Positions 11,301 through 21,839 of a DNA stretch of 64,000 bases are shown here, piece by piece; the stretch's first letter is position 1; every line of letters starts with the position of its first letter. A model generated the notes under the pieces. That model searched no databases. It had not been told where the DNA came from and saw only the letters and a list, made by a program, of their open reading frames with translations. The position numbers and the translations under genes were made by a program. The stretch covers positions 103,256,778 through 103,320,777 of the forward strand of contig OY992536.1 of assembly GCA_963921195.1 (NCBI GenBank), given 5' to 3'. This DNA comes from Pegoplata infirma. Lineage: Eukaryota > Arthropoda > Insecta > Diptera > Anthomyiidae.

Positions 11301-14265
11301 TTCTATAGAAAATTGTAGAGTTATCAATGTTTCGATAAAAAAAAATTTTTCTATAGAAAATTGTACTCTATAGAAAATAACCAAAATTTCCATATAAAAA
11401 CTGTAGAGCTTTCGAAGAGATATTGCTTTATCGACATCGATATCAAATATTTTCTATAGAAAATTGTGGAGAATTTTATGTTACGAAAACAGATATTTTC
11501 TATAGAAAATTGTAAGGTTATCGATTCATCGATGTATCGATAACAAACATTTTCTATAGAAAATATTAAGGTTATCGATGTATCGGTAACAAAAACTGTT
11601 TTATCAAATTGTTTTTGTATAAATTGTAGAGTTATCGGTATCGATAACAAAAAAATTTCGATAGAAAATTGTAGATGTGTCAAATGTATCATAACCATAA
11701 ATATTCTATAGAAAATTATTCAGTTTTCGATATGTCGATAACAGTTTTCTATAGAAAATGGTAGAGTTACTCTTGTATCGATAACAAAAAAATCGTTTTC
11801 TAAAGATAATTGTACAGTTATCGATAGCAAAAAATGCACAATAGAAAATTGTACAGTTATCGATAACAAAAATTTGAAAGGAAAATTTTTCAGTTATCGA
11901 TGCATCGATAACAAAAAAAAATCTATAGAAAATTGTACAGTTATCGAAAACAAAAAAAAATTATGTAGAAAATTCTACAGCTATCGATAACAAAAAAAAA
12001 TATTAAAAAAAAATATTAAAAAAAAAAAAATATTTTAAGAAATTTTTAAAATAAAGCGTATTAAGAAAAAAATTCCAAAAAAATTTTAGCTTTCTTATAT
12101 AAAAAAAATATATTTCATTTCAAAATGGCATTCAAATGGTGCATAAGGCCGACCATACCAATCAGCTACTTTTTTTTTTATTTTCTTAATACGCTTTATT
12201 TTACCAAATTTTCGATACACATTTCAATTTTTTTTGCACTTCGCGGTAAATACACGCAAATTTTTTATTTTTATTTTTATTTTTCCTGTACTTAAATCGG
12301 CCTTATGCATCATTAGAGTGCCATTTTCAAATAAAATATATAAATATTTTTAGATAAAAAAACTAACTTTTCTGGGTTTTGAAATGTTTCCATGGACCAA
12401 AATCGATCAGCTAAAATTTTTTAGGAATTTTTTTTTTATGAACAATTTCAGAGTTATCGATATCAAAACATTTTTTGTAGAAAATAGAACAGTCATCGAT
12501 AACAAAAAGTTTTCTAAAGAAAATTGTTCAGTTTTTGATAAAAAAAATCTATAGAAAATTAAACAGTTATCGATAACAAAAAAATTTCAATAGAAAATTG
12601 TACAGTTATCCATAATAAAAATTTTTGTATAGAAAATTGTACAGTAATAAATAACAAAAAATTTTCTATAGAAAATTCAACATTTATCGATAACAAAATA
12701 TTTTCTTTAAAAAATTGCATAGTTGTCGATAAAAAAAAATATAGAAAACTGTCCAGTTATCGATAACAAACATTTTTATTGAAAATTTTACAGTTATTGA
12801 TAACAAAACATTTTTAATAGAAAATTAAACAGTTATCGATAGTAAAAAATTTTCTTTAGAAAATTTTACAGTTATCGATAACAAAACATTTTCTATGGAA
12901 AATTGTGCAGATACCCATAACAAATGTATTTCTATACAAAATGGTGCAGTTATCGATAACAAAATATGTTCTATCAATAAAGAAATGTTTTCTTTAAAAA
13001 ATTGTACATTTATCGATAGCAAGAAAATCTCTATACAAAATTGTAAAGTTATCGACAAAAAAATGTTGTATAGAAAAATGTTCAGTTATCAATAACAAAC
13101 AAAAAATATAGAAATTGTACAGTCATCGATAACAAAAAATTTTATATAGAAAATTGTTATCATAAAAAAAAAGTTATCGATAAAAAAAAAAATCTGTAGA
13201 AAATTCTACAGTTATCGATAACAAAACATTTTCTTTAGAAAATTGCAAAGTTATCGACAGAAAAAAATCTATAGAAAGCTGTTCAGTTACAGATAACAAC
13301 ATTTTTTTATGAAAAATTTTACAGATATCGATATCAAAACATTTTATGTAGAAAATTGAACAGTAATCGATAACAAAAAGTTTTCTATAGAAAATTGTAC
13401 AGTTTTTGATAAAAAAAAATCTATTGAAAATTATACAGTTATCTATAACAAAAATTTTTGTATAGAAAATTGTACAGTTATCGATAACCAAAAAATTTTC
13501 TATAGAAAATTCAACATTTATCGATAACAAAATATTTTCTTTAGAAAATTGCATAGTTATCGATAGAAAAAAATATATGGAAAACTGTCCAGTTATGGAA
13601 AATTTTACAGTTATCTATAACAAAACATTTTCAATAAAAAATTGAACAGTTATCGATAACAAAAAGTTTTCTTTAGAAAATTTTACAGTTATCGATAACA
13701 AAACATTTTCTATGGAAAATTGTGCAGTTATCCATAGTAAACTTCTTTCTAAACAAAATTGTACAGATGTCGATAACAAAAAATCTTCTATCAATAAAAA
13801 AAATGTTTTCTTTAGAAAATTGTCTATACAATATTGTATAGTTATCGATAAAACAATGCTCTATAGAAAATTGTACAGTTATCGATAACAAGATAATGTG
13901 CATTAAAAAGTGTAAGTTATTGATTATTCGATAGCAAAATATTTTTATAACAAATTGTAGATTTGTTGGTGTATCGATAACAATATTTTTTTTTTTTTAA
14001 ATGCAAAATCACTGTATAGATAACAAACAATTTTCTATAGAAAAATTTAGGTATGGAGCAATCGATAACAAACAATTTTCTTTAAAAAAAAGTTGAGTTT
14101 TCGGCGTATTGCTAATAAAAAAATTTCTATAGAATATTATAGAGTTATCGATAACAACAAATTTTCTATAGAAAATGGTAGAGTGATCGATGTTTCGATA
14201 ACAAAAAAATTTTATAGAAAATTTTAGAGTGATCGATGTTTCGATAACAAAATTTTTATATTTTG
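8396..14265. repeat. ATCGAT/CTATAG satellite array, ~36-47 bp units
   Basis: There are about 130 degenerate units built from two palindromes, GTTATCGATGTATCGATAAC (or the shorter GTTATCGATAAC) and TTTTCTATAGAAAA, joined by TTGTAGAG or TTGTACAG. Units before ~11760 are mostly ~47 bp with GTAGAG. Those from ~11800 to 13900 are mostly ~36-38 bp with GTACAG. Short open frames (for example 11351-11698, 13174-13554) are artefacts of the repeat. The array contains dozens of TATCGAT/CGATA motifs. Confidence 0.9.
12005..12440. mobile_element. Inverted-repeat insertion inside the ATCGAT satellite
   Basis: The satellite pattern stops and a foldback sequence appears. GTGCATAAGGCCGA near 12140 is mirrored by TCGGCCTTATGCATCA near 12300, with further matching AT-rich arms (CATTTCAAAATGGCATTC against GTGCCATTTTCAAATAAA). 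It is probably a MITE. Boundaries are approximate because both flanks are A/T runs. Confidence 0.6.
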
Positions 14266-14269
14266 GAAG

Positions 14270-16350
14270 ATAAAAAGTATTTTTCATATGAATGAAACTC
14301 TATGCAATTTCCGCAGTTTCGACACACAGTTTTGTTTGAGTAAGAATTATTAAATATTTACTTAAACAAAAAACTGTGAATGTCATAATTAATCATAACT
14401 GTTATATTTGCGTACAGTAAACACTCGTATACAATCCATATACAAAGCAACGAATACAAGTGCTAACTAATTAATACGCGTATAAGTATTATTTAATCGT
14501 GAGGATCGGATCAGTGATTAGATAATCTATTCATAGTTTTATTGACATTTTCGTCTGTTTAAATATTTAAACTTTTTTTGTAGAAGTTAAACTACACCAT
14601 TTACAGATATAATTCCTAAAAGATCAATTTGTAATTGAAAAATTCCATTTGTAATTTCGAAGTTTCTATTTGTTATTCGAAGATTCTATTTGTAATTCGA
14701 AGATTTACAACAACGTGAACGTAAACGTGCTTTGTATTCACATATCACCATTCCAAATTTTAAAGGTATCGGACCAGTTCACGACATTCACATAATTATA
14801 ATATATTATTCATAAAAGTTTTAAATAACATTTTGTTTGTTGGTGTTAAACTTGTACTTTGGTAACCTAATCAATAATGGGACCATTTTTGGACTTAGGC
14901 CCCAAATGAAAATATTACCCGAAATTTACTTAAAGCGGTTTATTGGCAACATATATAAGTTTTCTAAACTTATTAAAGATTTGACAAAAGATAGACCTAA
15001 TCGGTCCATGTTTAGGCTTGGGACCTATATTCCGGGTAACACTGGTGTAGGGTATTATATGGACGGTCTTGACCGACTAAAATTTTTTTACTTGTGATTT
15101 TTTGTTGTATTTGATCATATTTGTTATAGTTTTAAAACAGTCCAAATAGAAGTAGTTGCACTTTTTGCTGGGTAATATTAATAATCGTCATTTAGGATTT
15201 TTAGCAATAAGTGATAACAGATCTTTGGCAATAATTGAAACAATCGAAAAAAAAAACACTTCAATTTTTAGTTGCAACGGTATTCGTTGTAACCATTTTG
15301 CACTCTATGTAGATCTAAAAACGCAAAAACATCAATGAAATAAATCTGAAAGTCATTCTGATACCACAGATTAGTGTAGTGTGAATTCCAAAGATTCTTG
15401 AAAGCGATTTCATTAACACATGTTCTACTTCAAGTTTAACAATGTAATCATATCATTTAAGAAGTTCCTGATAATGCATTTTATTGAGTTGTTTTACATT
15501 GCAATAAACGTAAAATGTTAAGCAAATTTCAAAAACTTATGTTAACAGTACTTAAAGAAAATTAATATCAAAAAACAAACACTTATTATTTTATTGATGT
15601 AAGAAAAAACTTGTATATTTAACGCAATAAGTGTGTTCCTCAATGTTAAAACGGATGCTCACGGGTACCCACACCAGTCCGAAAAGCGTTTCCGTACTTA
15701 AAAATTTGGTAAATGGATTTCGTTTCTCATTTTACGTAATTTACACCAACTTTTTATACTTACTTTGTCATTCCGCCTGTAGCGCATCCAAATATCGATC
15801 GCGAACCCCATATATTATTGATCCATGATTCAACACAAGAAAAAGTCTAAAAGCATTTTTATATATCTTGACTCGTACAACACTTTCGCAAAATACTCGA
15901 AAGCCTTCCGACTAATAGTTTTTGAGTTATTCAATTTTTAAGATTCTCAAGACCCTATCAGGCCCTTTATTACCGTATCTCAAAAACTAAACCTGGTAGA
16001 GCGAACCGGACAAAAGTTTTGGGTCAAAACCTATGGCGACCCTTAAAGGACCCAACGGGGTCTCGAGTTAACAGGGTCTAGACCCATGGGATCCGAACCC
16101 GTGTGTCCAGGGTCTAGACCCATCTAGTCCTAAAATGTAAATGAACTCAAGTGTAATATAATTTTTCCAATTTTCTAGTTAAAATTGGCGTAAAATTAAA
16201 TAACTTTGTTTTGCTTATTTTTGGGAAAAATATGAACTAAAACCAATAAAAACAAGTAGGAAAATTATAGGCGGTCAAGACCGACCATAAAATAACAACA
16301 ACATAACAACTAAAACCGTTGCATGTCAAAACTAAAAAAAAATATTTTTT
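14270..16350. repeat. Mosaic of old dispersed repeats, no gene
   Basis: No credible coding sequence is present. Recognisable pieces are: a mini-me-like ending at 15053-15105 (GGTCTTGACCGAC hairpin then ACTTG); a mini-me-like core at 15766-15836 (TTGTCATTCCGCC ... TATTATTGATCCATGAT); a block at 15890-16130 (TATGGCGACCCTTAAAGGA, CAACGGGGTCTCGAG) that recurs at 37590-37780; and an inverted GGCGGTCAAGACCGACC hairpin at 16270. The 86-codon frame at 14837-15097 overlaps the mini-me-like ending. Confidence 0.5.
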
Positions 16351-16719
16351 AAAAAATTTTTGCCGTAGGACCCCAACGGCTCTAATCTATTTTTTTCGAA
16401 CTGAAAGCATAATCCCACCAAAATCAAATTTTTTGTCGTGAATAATCTATATAAGTTATATAATACTTAATAACAAAAAAATTTAAAATAAAAAAAAAAT
16501 TTTTTTGGTTTGTATGGAAAAATGATTTTTAAGGCCCCGCTCTTTAAGGCCCCGTCGAGTAGCGAAGGCGAGATCGTAGGGACGTAAATTTTTCCTTCTT
16601 TTTAAGTCAAAGGGAAAAAAAATAGCGGGTACAGTCTCAAGATTTCCAAAATAAGGGACACTCTAATAAACATGAACCCTTTTTGGGGGTTTGGTCTTCT
16701 AAGGCTGGATTTATGCCAA

Positions 16720-18235
16720 CGTTTATTCTAAGGGGTAAAAAGGGTAAAAAAATTTACTTTTAGTACTTTTTATATATCCTGAAATAATGGTCCTAGAAAC
16801 TTGAAATTTAGAATGTAGGTTCACCTCCGAGAAAATAGATCCACTAAAGTTGAATTTTTGCCAATGTAGATTCTAAGAGGGTAAAAAGGGTAAAAAAGTG
16901 TAATTTTTGTCTTATTTTTTATTTACTGAAATAATGGTCATACGAACTTGCAATTTTGAATGTAGGATCCTTTGGTAAATAAACATTCTGTAATAAGTAC
17001 TTTTTGAAAATTTGGATTTTAAGGGGGTAAAAGAGGTGAAGATTGCACATCCCAGCAAAACTTTGGTAAGGAGTAGTGATTATATAACACATTACCAGGT
17101 AATATATATGCCTTATTTGTAGCATTATTTTAGGATGTCTTACCAAACATTTGTTCCACAACGTATTATTTTCAAGTGAAAAATAATGCATTACTAATAA
17201 TTTGCTAAGTAATGCATGATTATTGGAAAAAATGTATTTCATATTTATTATTTCTAAACATTAAATCATGGATGACTTATATTTGGTTACATTATTTATT
17301 ATTTCAAAGTTTGAAATAATACATTATTTATAATTGGATGCATAATGCATTACAATAACATAAAAAAAAATTATTTTATAAAAAAAATGCATAAGTTTAA
17401 ACTAGAGATGGGTCACGACAGGAAATTTCAAACGACACACACTCACGAGCATATTATATCTACTTACACTCACTTACAATCACGTGAGTAAATTTAATAC
17501 AAAATTACTTTTTCACTACTCGTAACACCTTATATATTATCTTCTGGTATGCTATATTTTTTAATTTTTCGTAACCTATAAAATATCATATATTTTACAC
17601 CTTACTCGTATTCCTCGTTTTAAATTTATGACTTATTTTATACCTTACTGGTATTCTTTGTGATAATGTGGATGCATTACTTTGAGTCTCATCGCCTGTT
17701 AAAATCATCAATGCTGCAATGTATAAAATAAGAGATCCTATACCTTATTTTATACCTTATTTGGTAATCTAAGTTTTGCTGGGATTTAGCACTTTTTTTT
17801 ATTTCTTGGGATAATGGTCATAGAAACTCCAAATTTGGAATGTAGGTTCACCTCCCGGAAAATATATCCACTAAGGCTCGGTTATGGCAATGTTGACATT
17901 AAGGGGGTAAAAAGGGTAAAAAAGTGATATTTTTTTGATATTTTTTTTTATTTACTGAAATAATGGTCATACAAACTTGCAATTTGGAATGTAGGATTAT
18001 TTGGTAAAAAAACATTATGAAAAAAATACATTTTGGAAATTGCGTTTCATAGCGGGGTAAAAGGAGTAAAAATTTGTACTTTTGGTATTTTTTATATATA
18101 CTGAAATATTGATCCTGGACACTTAACATTTGGAATGTAGGATAATTTAGTGAAATAAAAAATTCTGGAACAAGTACTTTTTGAAAATTCTGTTTCAAAG
18201 AGTCCCAAAAGGGGTATAAAAGTGTGCTTTTGGTA
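16720..18235. repeat. ~140-bp degenerate satellite
   Basis: The repeated order is GGGGTAAAAAGGGTAAAAAA, GGTACTTTTTATATA, CTGAAATAATGGTC, GAAACTTG, TTTGGAATGTAGG, then AACATTCTGG and ACTTTTTGGAAATTC. Units are visible at about 16725, 16875, 17025, 17790, 17905, 18045 and 18185. The array is interrupted by the MITE at 17051-17783 and continues at 25725-26060. Confidence 0.8.
17051..17783. mobile_element. 733-bp MITE, ends CCCAGCAAAACTT
   Basis: The inverted ends CCCAGCAAAACTT / AAGTTTTGCTGGG are flanked by AT on both sides. A second copy of exactly the same length lies at 58040-58772. Interior landmarks shared by both are ACATTACCAGGTAAT, ATTATTTTAGGATGTCTTAC and AGAGATGGG(T/C). It has no coding capacity. 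Confidence 0.85.
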
Positions 18236-18239
18236 CTTT

Positions 18240-19901
18240 TATTTTTAATAAAAAGTGGTTTTTATATAAAGCACCTTTTTAAAAAGTACACTTAACAAAA
18301 AGAAAATTTTATAAAAAGTACCTTTTATAAAAAGTATCTTTTATAAAAAGTATCTTTTATAAAATGTACATTTCATAAAAAGTACCTTTTATAAAAAGTA
18401 CCTTTTATAAAAAGTACCTTTTATAAAAAGTACCTTTTATAAAAAGTACCTTTTACAAAAAGTACCTTTTATAAAAAGTACCTTTTATAAAAAGTACCTT
18501 TTATAAAAAGTACCTTTTATAAAAAGTACCTTTTATAAAAAGTACCTTTTATAAAAAGTACCTTTTATAAAAAGTACCTTTTATAAAAAGTACCTTTTAT
18601 AAAAAGTACCTTTTATAAAAAGTACCTTTTATAAAAAGTACCTTTTATAAAAAGTACCTTTTATAAAAAGTACCTTTTATAAAAAGTACCTTTTATAAAA
18701 AGTACCTTTTATAAAAAGTACCTTTTATAAAAAGTGCCTTTTATAAAAAATACCTTTTATAAAAAGTATCTTTTATAAAAAGTACCTTTTATAAAAAGTA
18801 CCTTTTATAAAAAGTACCTTTTATAAAAAGCACCTTTTATAAAAAGGTACCTTTTATAAAAAGTACCGTTTATAAAAAGTACGTTTTATAAAAGTACCTT
18901 TTATAAAAAGTGCCTTTATAAAAAGTACCTTTTATAAAAACGTACCTTTTATAAAAAGTACCGTTTATAAAAAGTACGTTTTATAAAAAGTACCTTTTAA
19001 TAATAATTTTGATCCAATGATCAGTTTTTATTTATTTTTCCAATTTTTAATTACAAATCATTTTTAATAATTTAAACCTAACCGAGAACTGGTAACAATG
19101 ACCGTCGTCTCGTTGTAGCGAAATCGACCAAGGGTTTTAGTGGGAATCGAACCCACGACCTCCTGTTTTATAGGCTAGCACGCTACCAACTAGCCTACAG
19201 GGGCCCCTTTATAAAAAGTACCTTTTATAAAAAGTACCTTTTATAAAAAGTAGCTTTTATAAAAAGTGGCTTTTATAAAAAGTACCTTCTATAAAAAGTA
19301 CCTTTTATAAAAAGTACATTTTATAAAAAGTACCTTTTATAAAAAGTACCTTTTATAAAAAGTACCTTTTATAAAAAGTACCTTTTATAAAAAGTACCTT
19401 TTATAAAAAGTACCTTTTATAAAAAGTACCTTTTATAAAAAGTACCTTTTATAAAAAGTACCTTTTATAAAAAGTACCTTTTATAAAAAGTACCTTTTAT
19501 AAAAAGTACCTTTTATAAAAAGTACCTTTTATAAAAAGTACCTTTTATAAAAAGTACCTTTTATAAAAAGTACCTTTTATAAAAAGTACCTTTTATAAAA
19601 AGTACCTTTTATAAAAAGTACCTTTTATAAAAAGTACCTTTTATAAAAAGTACCTTTTATAAAAAGTACCTTTTATAAAAAGTACCTTTTATAAAAAGTA
19701 ACTTTTATAAAAAGTACTTTTTATAAAAAGTACCTTTTATAAAAAGTACCTTTTATAAAAAGTACCTTTTATAAAAAGTACCTTTTATAAAAAGTATCTT
19801 TTATAAAAATTACCTTTAATAAAAAGTACCTTTTATAAAAAGGACCTTTTATAAAAAGTACCTTTTATAAAAAGTACCTTTTATAAAAAGTTCCTTTTAT
19901 A
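18240..19901. repeat. 16-bp satellite array, left block
   Basis: Near-perfect tandem copies of ACCTTTTATAAAAAGT, roughly 85-90 in this block. Each unit is almost its own reverse complement. The first units grade out of the ~140-bp satellite through TTTGGTACTTTTA and ACACTTAACAAAA. The block is interrupted by the SINE at 18997-19207 and cut at its right by the hAT-like element starting at 19902. Confidence 0.95.
18997..19207 (-). mobile_element. tRNA-derived SINE inside the 16-bp array
   Basis: On the minus strand the head carries a canonical RNA polymerase III A box, TAGGCTAGTTGG (19186-19197), and an exact B box, GGTTCGATTCC (19143-19153), at tRNA-like spacing with a GTGGG/CCCAC T-stem. The anticodon stem is mismatched in two pairs, and the acceptor does not pair well. 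A ~110-bp unrelated body follows, ending in an ATTATTATT tail. It is therefore a SINE rather than a working tRNA gene. Target duplication is unclear. Confidence 0.75.
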
Positions 19902-20359
19902 CAGGCGCGGATCCAGGAATTTCATTTGGGGGGGGGAGATTTTTTTTTTTTAATTTAATGTTTGGTTGGAAAGGAGGGCGGGGGGTGTTGTGTGAATTTT
20001 TGTTAATATTTTTAATGTTAACTTATAAACTGAAAACCAAAAATAATGTTTTTTTTCTAAAAGAATTTTTCAATTAAAAAATGCTATAGTATTTAAATCA
20101 GGCGTGGATCCAGCTTTTTTGCTCAACCTTTTTTTACGATTTACTTCATAAATAAGGCCGTTGATAGTCATGTAAACGGGCCTATTCACAGTTAGGACTG
20201 ACTAAGGAGTGAGATCATAAAAATGTTAACACACATTTTTGCCTACAACTTTGGTGTAAAGCTTCCAATTTTTTTTTTTTTCGGCAGTTTACATTTTAAA
20301 AATATGTCAGTTAATAAATTAATTTACATCATGAGTTTTAATTTGCAATTTTTTACACA

Positions 20360-21367
20360 ATGGACGATGAAAGAAAAGTGCGTTCAAAAATAATTAAATA
20401 TTTTCAACAAAACCAAACATGGACATACAAAAAAATTGCCAAAGAAACTAATGTATGCCGCCAAACAGTTTCAAAAGTGGTAAAAAGGTATCTGGAACAC
20501 CTAACAATTGAAAGGAAGCCGGGAACAGGAACAACGACTGGTTATCGTAACATTGGTAAGGCATATAAAGTTAAAAGCATCCTTAAGAGAGCTCCTAACA
20601 CATCTGGCAGAAAAACAGCTCGGTTAGCCCAATGCTCAGGCTTTTTTGTACGTAAAGTGAAACGTAAGGCGGGACTAAAGTCCTACAAAGTTCAAAAAGT
20701 TCCCGATAGAAACGCTTTTAAAAATTTGGAGGCCAAAACCAGAGCTAGAAAATTGAAATCAAATTTTATAAAAAAATACAACTGTTGTGTAATGGACGAC
20801 GAAACTTATGTCCTGGCTGATTTTGCGCAGCTCCCTGGTCAAGAATTTTATGTTTCCGATGTTCGAGGAAATGTTGCGGAAAAATTTCGGTCAAAAAAGC
20901 AAACGAAATTCCCCAAAAAATTCCTAGTATGGCAAGCCATATGTAGCTGCGGCCAAAGAAGCCAGTCATTTGTGACATCTGGCTCTATAAACAGCGAAAT
21001 TTATATCAAGGAGTGTTTGCAGAAGAGACTTCTTCCGTTCTTGAGTCAGCACAATGTATCCACTTACTTTTGGCCCGATTTAGCATCTTGTCACTACAGC
21101 AAGAAAGCGCTGGAGTGGTATAATGATAATAATGTGGTTTTTGTACCAAGAGAGGCAAATCCACCAAACTGCCCGGAGCTCAGGCCAGTGGAGAGATATT
21201 GGGCTCTTGTTAAAAAAGAATTAAAGGGCACAAAAAAGGTCTCCCAGGACATGCAAGATTTCAAACGTAGATGGACCACCTGCTCTAAAAAGGTGACAGA
21301 AACTACCATAAAAGCCTTAATGGGAGGGTTTCCGGAAAAAGTGGATAACTTTGTTCGTAGTGGTTAG
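20360..21367 (+). CDS. ITmD37E-type mariner transposase, 335 aa
   Basis: Cut-and-paste DDE transposase of the Tc1/mariner superfamily, acting in the nucleus on its own inverted ends at TA sites. Residues ~6-47 (IIKYFQQNQTWTYKKIAK...) form an HTH DNA-binding domain, and a second helical DNA-binding region with basic residues lies at ~75-112. The catalytic acids are visible: D147 in MDDETYV, D240 in WPDLASCHYS, and E278 in ELRPVERYW. The D240-E278 gap is 37 residues, which defines the DD37E group first described from mosquitoes. The length of 335 residues is typical of full-length members. The start is the first ATG in the frame, about 125 bp inside the left inverted repeat. There are no stops or frameshifts. 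GC and codon use are visibly richer than the surrounding satellite, as expected for a recent arrival. Confidence 0.95.
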   Translation: MDDERKVRSKIIKYFQQNQTWTYKKIAKETNVCRQTVSKVVKRYLEHLTIERKPGTGTTTGYRNIGKAYKVKSILKRAPNTSGRKTARLAQCSGFFVRKVKRKAGLKSYKVQKVPDRNAFKNLEAKTRARKLKSNFIKKYNCCVMDDETYVLADFAQLPGQEFYVSDVRGNVAEKFRSKKQTKFPKKFLVWQAICSCGQRSQSFVTSGSINSEIYIKECLQKRLLPFLSQHNVSTYFWPDLASCHYSKKALEWYNDNNVVFVPREANPPNCPELRPVERYWALVKKELKGTKKVSQDMQDFKRRWTTCSKKVTETTIKALMGGFPEKVDNFVRSG

Positions 21368-21413
21368 AGTTCCATGCGGTTTTTTTGTTATGATTTTGTA
21401 TTAAATTTTATTT

Positions 21414-21419
21414 AATAAA
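21414..21419 (+). promoter_or_regulatory. Poly(A) signal of the transposase gene
   Basis: AATAAA lies 47 bp after the stop codon and inside the element, before the right inverted repeat, so the transposon could supply its own 3' end. Confidence 0.6.
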
Positions 21420-21839
21420 AATTTGGTTTGAAGTCTTAAAATTCAGTAGTCTGTTTTTTATTTAACTTTATGTGTGTTAACATTTTTATGATCTCACTCC
21501 TTATGTCTGTCATCAACCAATTGTTATGATTGATCAACATTTTCCTATACAAACCACCAAACAACATTAAAAAATTTATTTGCAAATTTTAAGACCTGCT
21601 ATCGAGACGATTATAAAATTGACAAATAAAATCTAACATTTTTGAAATTTGTTGTATGTAGGTTTGTATAGAAAAATATTGATACATAATGAATTTTCAG
21701 TCACAAAACTGGCTTATGACAGTCATATCCACACACAACTGCGAATAGACCCATACAATTTTCCTTTTTTTCGAAAATTTATTTTCATACTAAAAGTTTA
21801 ATATTCCGAAAAAACTTTTTAATAAGAATAAGATTTTTA

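Larger units (their letters stand above)
20205..21501 (+). mobile_element. Complete DD37E Tc1/mariner element
   Basis: A 1,297-bp element with perfect 31-bp inverted ends (20205-20235 and 21471-21501), starting AGGAGTGAGATCATAAAAAT. It is flanked on each side by the TA target duplication (20203-20204, 21502-21503). It holds one uninterrupted transposase frame. Perfect ends and an intact frame imply recent insertion. Confidence 0.95.
20177..21754. mobile_element. Inverted-repeat MITE interrupted by the mariner element
   Basis: The left arm GGGCCTATTCACAGTT... runs up to 20203 and continues after the mariner at 21504. It is mirrored at ~21709-21754 (TGACAGTCATA ... AACTGCGAATAGACCC). Removing 20205-21501 leaves a ~280-bp hairpin element. 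Arms are imperfect. Confidence 0.5.

Noticed and set aside
11351..13554. Minus-strand frames of 77-126 codons rich in ITLQFSIE/LLSI
   Set aside because: They are readings of the ATCGAT/CTATAG satellite and shift frame with each indel between units.
14837..15097. 86-codon frame as a gene
   Set aside because: Its 3' half is the ending of a mini-me-like repeat and the residues show no known domain.
19120..19205. A functional tRNA gene on the minus strand
   Set aside because: The A and B boxes are good, but the acceptor and anticodon stems do not pair fully and a non-tRNA body with an ATT-rich tail follows, so a SINE is the better call.
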